A DNA stretch of 64,000 bases. Origin: Pseudomonas syringae CC1557. Lineage in GTDB: Bacteria > Pseudomonadota > Gammaproteobacteria > Pseudomonadales > Pseudomonadaceae. A program made the position numbers and the translations under genes. The stretch lies in NCBI RefSeq assembly GCF_000452705.1, contig NZ_CP007014.1:5300501-5364500 (forward strand), written 5' to 3'. Below, piece after piece: positions 51,301-58,077 of this stretch (position 1 is the first letter of the stretch; each line of letters starts with the position of its first letter). Under the pieces are notes generated by a model. It was not told where the DNA came from. It saw nothing but the letters and a program-made list of their open reading frames with translations, and did no database searches.

Positions 51301-51484
51301 CGTCCACCGTCGCGCCCGGCCAGCGGGTCTGGATGATCATGGTCTTGATGGTGAAGGACGGGTCTTCTTCGCGCCCCAGCTTCATGTAGGAGAACACGCC
51401 CATCAACAGGGCAACGAACATCAGGTACCAGACAAACGACTGATGCTTGATGGCCCACTCGGACAGATTGAAATTCCCTTTCAT
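48383..51484 (-). CDS. RND efflux pump inner-membrane transporter, TriC-like
   Basis: A 1033-residue RND transporter with the family layout: first membrane helix, large periplasmic loop, six helices including LLVDDAMITVEMMVTR with the proton-relay aspartates, second periplasmic loop, and the last helix group. The start MKGNFNLSEWAIKHQSFVWYLMF and the presence of two adaptor genes resemble TriABC of P. aeruginosa, which exports triclosan. No outer-membrane channel gene is adjacent, as in triABC, which uses OpmH. The substrate here is unknown. It overlaps its adaptor gene by four bases. Confidence 0.92.
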   Translation of the reverse strand: MKGNFNLSEWAIKHQSFVWYLMFVALLMGVFSYMKLGREEDPSFTIKTMIIQTRWPGATVDETLEQVTDRIEKKLEELDSLDYVKSYTRPGESTVFVYLRDTTSAKAIPEIWYQVRKKVDDIRGQFPQGLQGPSFNDEFGDVYGSIYAFTADGFSMRQLRDYVEKVRADIREVPGLGKVEMIGQQDEVVYLNFSTRKLAALGIDQSQVVQSLQSQNAVTPAGVIEAGPERISVRTSGQFASEKDLAAVNLRINDRFYRLSDIADITRGYTDPPKPLFRFDGKPAIGLAIAMQKGGNIQSFGKALHERMDATTAELPVGIGVHKVSDQAEVVNKAVGGFTSALFEAVIIVLLVSFVSLGFRAGLVVACSIPLVLAMVFVFMEYSGITMQRISLGALIIALGLLVDDAMITVEMMVTRLEMGETKEQAATYAYTSTAFPMLTGTLVTVAGFVPIGLNNSSAGEYTFTLFAVIAVAMLVSWVVAVLFAPVIGVHILSANIKPKSEEPGRVGRAFNGSMLWAMRNRWLAIAITVGLFAASLFCMQFVQNQFFPSSDRPEILVDLNLPQNASINETRKVVDRFEASLKDDPDIERWSTYIGQGALRFYLPLDQQLENPFYAQLVIVSKGLEERGALTARLQKRLRDDFVGIGSYVQALEMGPPVGRPLQYRVSGENIDKVRQHAIELATLLDHNPHVGEVIYDWNEPGKVLRIDINQDKARQLGLSSEDVAKLMNSVVSGSTVTQVRDDIYLINVVGRAEDAERGTPETLQNLQIVTPTGTSIPLLAFATVGYELEQPLVWRRDRKPTITVKGAVRDAIQPTDLVKQLQPEIDKFAAGLPVGYKVATGGTVEESSKAQGPIASVAPLMLFLMATFLMIQLHSVQKMFLVASVAPLGLIGVVLALIPTGTPLGFVAILGVLALIGIIIRNSVILVTQIDAYERSGYLPWDAVVEATEHRRRPILLTAAAASLGMIPIAREVFWGPMAYAMIGGIIIATLLTLLFLPALYVAWYRIKEPTDEQRQEAEDKNEDENAQPAH

Positions 51485-52566
51485 CGCGGGCTTTCCTCAT
51501 CGACTTTGACTTTCTGGCCCGGCTTGAGGCTGTTGACGCCCGCGCGCACCACTTTCTCACCCGCTTTGACGCCGTCCGCCAGCAAAAAGCTGTTGCTGTC
51601 ACGACTGGTAATATTCACGGTTCGGGGGCTGACCGTCTGGCTTTGCGAGTCGACGATCCATATCTGGTGTTTGCCATCGACTTCCTGCAAGGCACTGATC
51701 GGTAGACGCATGCGCGGCGTAATAGTCGAGCTGAGTGTCACACTGATGGCCGTGCCCAGCCGGAACGCCGATGGCGTTTGCGCCAGCGACAGACGCGCCC
51801 GGCGAGTACGCGTGGTGCGGTCGGCCTGAGGTTCGATTTCGCGGATGGTCGCGGTCGTGTTCACTTGCGGGTTCAACTGGCTGGCAACGGTGAAACGCAC
51901 GTCGGCGGGCAGCTGCTCAGCGAGGGCGGCGGGCAGATCGATCACCGCTTCCTTGATGTCGGGACGCGCCAGGGTCACGACTTCCTGCCCGGCTGTCACC
52001 ACTTGCCCGGCTTCGACTTTCCATTCGGTCACCACGGCATCGTTATCGCTGCGCAGCTCGCTGTAGCTCAATTGATCACGCGCCTGCTGAGCGGCAGCCT
52101 TGGCCTGCTCCTGCGACGAGCTGGCGGTCTTCAGATCGGTCAGTGCAATGTCCAGTTGCGCCTGGGCACCGACGCCGCGATCGAACAGCTCCTGCTGGCG
52201 GCGGGCATTGGCCTGGGCATTGATCAACTGCGCCTGAACATTGGCCAGGTCGCCCTGCCGGGCACGCACGGTGTTCTGCTGATCGGTCGGATCGAGGGTT
52301 GCGAGCAAATCGCCTTTCTTGACTTCAGCGCCTACGTCAACGTCGCGGCGGGCGATGCGCCCTGCCACCCGAAAGCCCAGCACACTTTGATAACGCGCCT
52401 GAATATTGCCGGCAAAACGCCCGAAATCCTGATTCGACTCGGGTCGGGCTTCGACGAAGACGACCGGGCGCACCGGTTCGGGAGGTGTTTCATCCTTGCC
52501 GCAGCCACTCAATAGAAAGCCGCTCAACAGAAGGCCGCCCAGCGGCAGGCATGACAGACGCTTCAT
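51481..52566 (-). CDS. RND efflux membrane-fusion adaptor, TriB-like
   Basis: A 361-residue periplasmic adaptor lipoprotein. The lipobox LLSGC is near residue 22. The barrel-sandwich and alpha-hairpin domains follow (RARQGDLANVQAQLINAQANARRQQELFDRG), then the C-terminal beta-barrel parts. The ATG at 52566 overlaps the upstream adaptor stop by four bases; a longer frame upstream is a shadow. The second of two adaptors in the operon. Confidence 0.92.
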   Translation of the reverse strand: MKRLSCLPLGGLLLSGFLLSGCGKDETPPEPVRPVVFVEARPESNQDFGRFAGNIQARYQSVLGFRVAGRIARRDVDVGAEVKKGDLLATLDPTDQQNTVRARQGDLANVQAQLINAQANARRQQELFDRGVGAQAQLDIALTDLKTASSSQEQAKAAAQQARDQLSYSELRSDNDAVVTEWKVEAGQVVTAGQEVVTLARPDIKEAVIDLPAALAEQLPADVRFTVASQLNPQVNTTATIREIEPQADRTTRTRRARLSLAQTPSAFRLGTAISVTLSSTITPRMRLPISALQEVDGKHQIWIVDSQSQTVSPRTVNITSRDSNSFLLADGVKAGEKVVRAGVNSLKPGQKVKVDEESPR

Positions 52567-53681
52567 GGCTGCACCTGCGCGTTCTGAGGTTGCGGTTGCT
52601 CGGCAATTTCGACCTGCATGTCCGGGTGTAACAACTGTCCGCCTGCCACCACGACTTTCTCTCCACCTTTGAGCCCGTCGCCGATGATGACTTTGGCGGT
52701 CAGGTAACGGGTGACAGTGACCTTGCGCAGATTGACCTTGCCCTGCTCGTCCACCACCCACACCGCAGGCTTACCCAACTGCTCGCCCAGGTCCTTGGTC
52801 AGTGCCGCCCACGGCAGCTCTACACTGGCGTTGGCCGGTGCGCTCAGCGCCACACTGACCACCGAACCCAGGTCCATGCCTTCAGGCAGCGGGTCCAGGG
52901 CAATCTTGACCTGCAAGGTGCCGGTTTGCGCCGACACCGCCGGGGTGACTTCGCGCACTTTGCCGTTGACCTTGATAGTCGGGTTATCGAGCAATGTGAC
53001 CTGCACTGCCTGATCGGTGGGCGGCTTGACGAACAGCGACTCGTAAACATTGAACACGGCATCGCGATCACCGTCGCGCGCCAGATCAAAAATCGGCATG
53101 GTGGCCTGCACCACTTGCCCGACCTCAGCCTGACGCGCGGTGATAACACCCGGTGCGTCAGCGACCAGTGCGGTATAACCCAGCTGTTCACGGGCATTGG
53201 CCAATTGCGCTTGCGCTGCCTTCAATGAACTTTCGCTGCCGCGCAAGGCGGCCTGTGCAGAGTCATATTCGCTGCGACTGGTATAACCTTTGGGCAGCAG
53301 CTTTTGCTGACGAACGAACGCAGCGCGGGACTGGCTCACGCGGGCCTGTTCGGCAGCCACAGCGGCCGCAGCCGAGTCGACATTGATCTGCAGATCCTTG
53401 GGATCGAGCCGGGCCAGCACTTGCCGTGCAGTCACCCGGTCACCTACATCTACATTGCGCTGAATGATCTTGCCATTGACCCGAAATGAAAGACGGGTCT
53501 GCACGCGTGCCTGAACATCGCCGGTCAGGGCAACGCTGGCAGCAAAGTCGGCGCTTTTTACCGTTTGAACATAGACCCGAGGCAGCTCGGGCTCAGCCGG
53601 TTTTTCCTCGCCACAGCCCGCCAGCGCCAACAAGGCAGCGGCCAGACCGAACGTAACCAGTCTTGAAATACGAACGGGCAT
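52563..53681 (-). CDS. RND efflux membrane-fusion adaptor, TriA-like
   Basis: A 372-residue adaptor lipoprotein (lipobox LALAGC near residue 22). A hairpin rich in Gln and Ala (AAAAVAAEQARVSQSRAAFVRQQKLLPKGYTSRSEYD) and the VAGGQLLHPDMQVEI tail are typical. It is diverged from the second adaptor, so the pump probably uses a mixed adaptor ring as TriA-TriB do. First gene of the operon; no regulator gene lies next to it. Confidence 0.92.
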   Translation of the reverse strand: MPVRISRLVTFGLAAALLALAGCGEEKPAEPELPRVYVQTVKSADFAASVALTGDVQARVQTRLSFRVNGKIIQRNVDVGDRVTARQVLARLDPKDLQINVDSAAAAVAAEQARVSQSRAAFVRQQKLLPKGYTSRSEYDSAQAALRGSESSLKAAQAQLANAREQLGYTALVADAPGVITARQAEVGQVVQATMPIFDLARDGDRDAVFNVYESLFVKPPTDQAVQVTLLDNPTIKVNGKVREVTPAVSAQTGTLQVKIALDPLPEGMDLGSVVSVALSAPANASVELPWAALTKDLGEQLGKPAVWVVDEQGKVNLRKVTVTRYLTAKVIIGDGLKGGEKVVVAGGQLLHPDMQVEIAEQPQPQNAQVQP

Positions 53682-53860
53682 GCAGACTCCTTGTGCGGCT
53701 GCCGGGTACGGGCGTGATCAGGGCGAGAGAATAGCGCGACTATGCGACTGTGTGCGAGAGGGAGGGTTCATTGGGGCGTTCATAACGCATTCATGAATAC
53801 CCGGATGCGAGTTTGCCGTCGTACACCTATGACCAGCCTGAGCATGAGCCTGGACGAGCG

Positions 53861-53953
53861 AGGGGATACCCGGTTTCTCAGGATCGGACGCAGAGCGTCC
53901 AGACATGCGTACCCACGCGGAGCATGGGTACGATGAAGATCCTGAGATCCCCT
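53861..53953. repeat. GACGC repeat enclosed in a longer inverted repeat
   Basis: Outer arms AGGGGAT and TCTCAGGATC (53861-53885) pair with GATCCTGAGA and ATCCCCT (53938-53953). Between them is a normal unit: GGACGCAGAGCGTCC, then CCCACGCGGAGCATGGG and TACGAT. The rest of the 339-base gap (53682-54020) between the efflux operon and the sulfonate-type operon shows no gene. Confidence 0.75.
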
Positions 53954-54020
53954 GTTGTTCCTCATGCTCTGCGCAGGAATGCCCTTAGTAAGGCTCCGCG
54001 TCACCTTCACACTGAAAGGA

Positions 54021-55040
54021 TCAACTGCCCTCGGTGCCCTGCGCTTCCTCGAAGAAATAATCCTTCCAGCTCGCGGCCTTGTTTTTCAGCACGCCCAGTT
54101 CATGCAGTTTTTCGGCGTAGATGAAGGTGCGCTGCGGGGTGATGGTGAAATCGATTTCCGGGTCGGAGACGATTTTCTCTACCAGCGGCAACGGCAGTTT
54201 CGATTGCTCGACGCGAATGTAGGTCTGCGCGGCAGCCGGTTTGTCGGCCTTGATAATCTTCTCGGCTTCGGCCAGTGCGTCGTAGAACGCCTTGTAGGTC
54301 TTGGGGTTTTCGTCGTGGAATTTCTCGGTGGTGTAGAGCACGTTGAACGTCGCCTGGCCACCCAATACGTCATAGGAACTGAGCACTTTGTGCACGTTGG
54401 GGTTTTCCAGCGCCTGGTACTGAAACGGCGGGCTGGAGAAGTGCGAGTTGATTTCCGAGCCGCCGGCCAACAATGCAGCGGTCGCATCCGGGTGCGCGAG
54501 GCTGACTGAGATGTTGTCGAATTTTTTGTAGTTGTCATTACCGAACACTTTGGCAGTCTCGATCTGCAAGGTGCGCGACTGGAAACCGACACCGGCAGCA
54601 GGCACGGCGATGCGGTCCTTGTCGGTGAAGTCCTTGAGGGTTTTCACATTGGGATTATTGGTCAGCAAATAGTTGGGCATCGAGCCCAGCGAAGCGATGG
54701 CCTTGACGTTCTGCTTACCCTTGGTGCGGTCCCAGACGGTCAGCATCGGCGGCACGCCTGCTGACACCACGTCCAGCGCACCGGCCAGCAGCGCCTCGTT
54801 CATCGCAGTGGCGCCGGAGATGCTGTTCCAGTCGACCTTGATGTCCAGACCCTGCTCCTTGCCGTGCTTCTCGATCAGTTTCTGATCACGTACCACGTCG
54901 AGAATCAGATAACCGATGCCGAATTGCTGGGCGATGCTGATCTTGCCTTCAGCCTGAGCGCCGCCGCTGAGCAGCGCACCAAACAGGCCAAGTGTCGCGG
55001 CCAGTACAGTTAACGCCGGACGATGAAGTGAAGTTGTCAT
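54021..55040 (-). CDS. Sulfonate/nitrate-type ABC transporter substrate-binding protein
   Basis: A 339-residue periplasmic protein of the SsuA/TauA/NMT1-like class. The signal peptide ends at SGGAQA/EGKIS, then IAQQFGIGYLILDVVRDQKLIEKHGKEQGLDIKVDW and the ATAMNEALLAGALDVVSAGVPPML segment follow. The ATG at 55040 is the natural start; 14 open codons lie before it. Last gene of a four-gene operon (dioxygenase, ATPase, permease, binding protein) that likely imports and desulfonates or desulfates an organosulfur compound. Confidence 0.9.
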   Translation of the reverse strand: MTTSLHRPALTVLAATLGLFGALLSGGAQAEGKISIAQQFGIGYLILDVVRDQKLIEKHGKEQGLDIKVDWNSISGATAMNEALLAGALDVVSAGVPPMLTVWDRTKGKQNVKAIASLGSMPNYLLTNNPNVKTLKDFTDKDRIAVPAAGVGFQSRTLQIETAKVFGNDNYKKFDNISVSLAHPDATAALLAGGSEINSHFSSPPFQYQALENPNVHKVLSSYDVLGGQATFNVLYTTEKFHDENPKTYKAFYDALAEAEKIIKADKPAAAQTYIRVEQSKLPLPLVEKIVSDPEIDFTITPQRTFIYAEKLHELGVLKNKAASWKDYFFEEAQGTEGS

Positions 55041-55078
55041 GGGGCTCTCATCCTGATGATTCAAAAGAAGACGGTATT

Positions 55079-55945
55079 TCAACGCTGCATGCCCCAGCGC
55101 TTGACGGTCAGGCGCTCGATGTTGGCGAACAGCAGGTTCTCGACCAGCAGGCCGATGAGGATCACCGCTGCCAGGCCTGCGAAAACCTTGTCGGTGTACA
55201 GCTCGTTACGATTCTGGAAGATGTACCAGCCCAGACCGCCCTTGCCGGACGATGCGCCAAACACCAGCTCGGCGGCGATAAGCGTCCGCCAGGCAAAGGC
55301 CCAGCCGATTTTAAGACCGGCGAGGATCGATGGCAGCGCAGCGGGAATCAGAATGTGCCAGACGAAGCGCAGGCCTTTGAGGCCATAGTTGCGGCCCGCC
55401 ATGCGCTGGGTTTCCGAGACCCCCAGAAAGCCCGCGTAGGTATTGAGCGCCAGCGCCCAGAGCACCGAGTGCACCAGCACGAAGATCAGACTGTTCTGCC
55501 CAAGCCCGAACCACAAAAGCGCCAGCGGCAACAAGGCAATGGCCGGCAGCGGGTTGAACATGGCCGTCAAGGTGCCGAGCAGGTCGCGGCCCAGTTGGGT
55601 GGACACGGCCAGCGTGGTCAGGGCGAACGCCAGCACGATGCCGATCAGGTAGCCCTGAATCAGCACAGTCAGGGAAATCCACACCTTGCCCGGCAACTCA
55701 CCGGAAATCAGCCCGTCATAAAAAGCCGCGGTCGTTTGCAAAAAGCTCGGCAACAGCAAGTCATTGTTCTGCAGACGTGCGGCCAGTTCCCAGATCACCG
55801 CCAGGGCGATCATGATCACGCTTTTGCGCACCCAGCTCAGTTGCCAGATGCGCTGCGCCAGCGGCAGCTCGCGGGTCAGATCTTCCTGAGTGAAAGGCTC
55901 CAGCGTGACTTCGTATTCTTCGCGAGCGGGAGGTGCGAGGCTCAT
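55079..55945 (-). CDS. Sulfonate-type ABC transporter permease
   Basis: A 288-residue SsuC/TauC-like permease with six membrane segments. It has WISLTVLIQGYLIGIVLAFALTTLAVSTQ, MFNPLPAIALLPLALLWFGLGQNSLIFVLVHSVLW and the EAA loop AGRNYGLKGLRFVWHILIPAALP. An N-terminal cytoplasmic extension of about 40 residues precedes the first helix. It is separated from the ATPase gene by 118 bases filled by a palindromic repeat. Confidence 0.92.
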   Translation of the reverse strand: MSLAPPAREEYEVTLEPFTQEDLTRELPLAQRIWQLSWVRKSVIMIALAVIWELAARLQNNDLLLPSFLQTTAAFYDGLISGELPGKVWISLTVLIQGYLIGIVLAFALTTLAVSTQLGRDLLGTLTAMFNPLPAIALLPLALLWFGLGQNSLIFVLVHSVLWALALNTYAGFLGVSETQRMAGRNYGLKGLRFVWHILIPAALPSILAGLKIGWAFAWRTLIAAELVFGASSGKGGLGWYIFQNRNELYTDKVFAGLAAVILIGLLVENLLFANIERLTVKRWGMQR

Positions 55946-55974
55946 GATTCGGGTTTCCCGGTAATCGTGTAGAC

Positions 55975-56037
55975 AGGACGCGGAGCGTCCTGAACGGCAT
56001 TACCACGCGGAGCGTCCTGAACAGCATTACCACGCGG
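55975..56037. repeat. GACGC palindromic repeat with a 27-bp tandem duplication, inside the operon
   Basis: AGGACGCGGAGCGTCCT (55975-55991) is followed by GAACGGCATTACCA. A 27-bp unit starting CGCGGAGCGTCCTGAAC is present at 55979-56005 and again at 56006-56032 with one mismatch (GGCAT to AGCAT), and the start of a third copy (CGCGG) follows. It lies between the ATPase and permease genes. Confidence 0.8.
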
Positions 56038-56063
56038 TCAAAAACGTGTACTAGTGCGACCAG

Positions 56064-56945
56064 TCAATACGCGATCCGGATGTCCTGAAAATTCAGATCC
56101 TGCTCGACCGCTCCGGCCTCGCCTTCGTCGAATAACAGGCGATGAATGCGCTGCGCGGTTTGCTGAAAGCCGACGCCGCCGAGGCTTTTCAGGTCGTATT
56201 GATGGCTGTTGATTTCGGCCCTTACACGCCCTGGATGCGGCGACAGCAGCAAAATGCGATTGCCCACCACCAGCGCTTCCTCGATGGAATGCGTGACGAA
56301 CAGCAGCGTGAAGCGCACCTCTTCCCACAGCTCCAGCAGTTCTTCCTGCATCTTGCGGCGGGTCAGCGCATCCAGCGCGGCGAACGGCTCATCCATCAGC
56401 AGGATTTTCGGCTGCATGGCGAGCGCTCTGGCAATCGCCACGCGGGCTTTCATGCCACCAGACAAGGTGTGCGGGTAGGCATCGGCAAACGCGCTGAGGC
56501 CAACCTTTTCCAGGTAATAACGTGCGCGCTCCAGCGCTTCGGGACGCTTCAACGTGCGTGACGCCAGCAGCGGAAACATGACGTTCTCGATCACGGTTTT
56601 CCACGGCGGCAACTGATCGAACTCCTGAAACACCACGATGCGGTCCGGGCCTGGTTCGGTGACCTGATTACCCGCCAGACGAATCTCGCCCTCACTGGGC
56701 TGGATGAATCCGGCAACCGCTTTCAGCAACGTCGACTTGCCGCAGCCGGACGGGCCGAGCAGCACAAAACGATCAGACGGATCGACCTCGAAACTGACCT
56801 GATGCGTGGCCCGCACCACACGTTCCGGCGTGCGGTATTCAAGGCTGACGCCACGCACGTGCAGCAAGGCTTCAGGGGTGGGCTGAACAGCCGGTAGCGG
56901 TTGGGCGTTCGTGCTGGCCGTGTGGCCTTGCGCGACAGCATTCAT
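56064..56945 (-). CDS. Sulfonate-type ABC transporter ATP-binding protein
   Basis: A 293-residue SsuB/TauB-like ATPase. Walker A is GPSGCGKSTLLKAVAGF, the signature LSGGMKARVAIARALA, Walker B ILLMDEPFAALDALTR, and the switch His lies in LFVTHSIEEALVVGNRI. About 30 residues precede the domain. It starts 16 bases after the dioxygenase stop on the same strand. Confidence 0.93.
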   Translation of the reverse strand: MNAVAQGHTASTNAQPLPAVQPTPEALLHVRGVSLEYRTPERVVRATHQVSFEVDPSDRFVLLGPSGCGKSTLLKAVAGFIQPSEGEIRLAGNQVTEPGPDRIVVFQEFDQLPPWKTVIENVMFPLLASRTLKRPEALERARYYLEKVGLSAFADAYPHTLSGGMKARVAIARALAMQPKILLMDEPFAALDALTRRKMQEELLELWEEVRFTLLFVTHSIEEALVVGNRILLLSPHPGRVRAEINSHQYDLKSLGGVGFQQTAQRIHRLLFDEGEAGAVEQDLNFQDIRIAY

Positions 56946-56961
56946 GGACGACTCTCCTGAA

Positions 56962-57858
56962 TCAAAATGGCGCGGTGCCTTGAATGGTCGTGCGATGCAG
57001 TTTGCGTCGCAGATGGGCCGGGCAGCCGGCGGCCAGGTGGATCAGGGAGCGGTTGTCCCAGAACACCATATCGTTGGCTTGCCATTGGTGCCGGTAGATG
57101 TGCTCGGGCTTCACGCTGTGGGCATACAGCTCGTTGAGTATCTGGCGACTTTCATCTTCCGGCAGACCGAGAATGCGCGTGGTGAAACCCTCGCTGACAA
57201 ACAGCGCCTTGCGACCTGTTTCAGGATGGGTGCGCACAATCGGGTGACTGACTTCGACCACTTGTGCGAGCTGTTCCGCAGTCAGGGTCGGGCGCCAGTT
57301 GGCGGCGTTATGGCCTTCGGCGTAGCGCGCGGTATAGCTGTGAACCGCAGAGCGCCCTTCCACCGCATCACGCAGGTGTTGTGGCAATGTATCCCACGCC
57401 TTATGCATGTCGGCGAACAGCGTATCGCCGCCTTCACTCGGCAACTCCTGGGCGTACAACATCGAGCCCAGGCTCGGCAGCTCCTTGTAAGACAGGTCCG
57501 AATGCCAGTATTTACCGGCATCGCCCAGGCCCACGGGCTTATCGTTTTCGACGATATTGGAAACGATCAGGATTTCCGGGTGGTCCGCCAACAGAAACTG
57601 CTTGAGCACATGGATCTGCAAGACTCCGAAACGGCGACTGAAATCGACCTGCTGTTGCGGGGTGATGTGCTGATCACGAAACACCACAACGTGGTGGTCC
57701 AGATGCGCCTGATGCACGCGGGCAAAATCGGTATCGTTCAGCGGCCTGGACAGATCCAGCCCAACGATTTCAGCGCCCACCTTGTCGGTGAATGGACGCA
57801 CATCAAAGGATTGCGAAGCGATGTGAGTGGACGATGAAGCGAGGGAGGCTGCTGGCAT
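56962..57858 (-). CDS. TauD/TfdA-family 2-oxoglutarate-dependent dioxygenase
   Basis: A 298-residue non-haem iron enzyme. The iron ligands H119 and D121 (YWHSDLS) and H274 (SLIHLAAG), and the 2-oxoglutarate-binding Arg289 (HRTTI), are in place. The ATG at 57858 has GGAG upstream; 45 more codons upstream are open but run into the divergent promoter region. Family members cleave taurine, other sulfonates or alkylsulfates to release sulfite or sulfate. With the ABC importer genes this suggests an organosulfur scavenging operon; the substrate cannot be assigned. First gene of the operon, divergent from the autotransporter. Confidence 0.9.
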   Translation of the reverse strand: MPAASLASSSTHIASQSFDVRPFTDKVGAEIVGLDLSRPLNDTDFARVHQAHLDHHVVVFRDQHITPQQQVDFSRRFGVLQIHVLKQFLLADHPEILIVSNIVENDKPVGLGDAGKYWHSDLSYKELPSLGSMLYAQELPSEGGDTLFADMHKAWDTLPQHLRDAVEGRSAVHSYTARYAEGHNAANWRPTLTAEQLAQVVEVSHPIVRTHPETGRKALFVSEGFTTRILGLPEDESRQILNELYAHSVKPEHIYRHQWQANDMVFWDNRSLIHLAAGCPAHLRRKLHRTTIQGTAPF

Positions 57859-57997
57859 GAGAACTCCGACTCCAGAACAGGCAAGACTGAAAGACAGAAC
57901 TGTATAGGTATAAGAAACAGAATTTAAATACCGTTGGGGAATATCGATAGCGCGGAATATTTCATAGCTCTGTTGTGGACCTTCAGCCACCACAAAT

Positions 57998-58030
57998 GTG
58001 TCACAGCAGTTACATCCAAGTGTAAGACCT
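57998..58030 (+). promoter_or_regulatory. Candidate Pho box of three 11-bp direct repeats
   Basis: Three contiguous 11-base units, GTGTCACAGCA (57998-58008), GTTACATCCAA (58009-58019) and GTGTAAGACCT (58020-58030), follow the PhoB layout of a 7-base CTGTCAT-like half plus 4 spacer bases. A TAGGGT at 58037-58042 lies where the -10 of a PhoB-activated promoter would be. The phosphatase autotransporter ATG is 47 bases beyond the last unit. Third unit and spacers fit the consensus less well. Confidence 0.5.
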
Positions 58031-58077
58031 GCTTGCTAGGGTCGGCGCCTTATCCAAATCGAGTGAAGGCGCACGCT

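Noticed and set aside
49178..51829. 883-codon + strand open frame
   Set aside because: Antisense to the RND transporter gene; composition (many His, Arg, Gln) is typical of a shadow frame.
55979..56037. Short tandem repeat as a possible CRISPR remnant
   Set aside because: The units are directly adjacent with no unique spacers, and the sequence belongs to the dispersed palindromic family.
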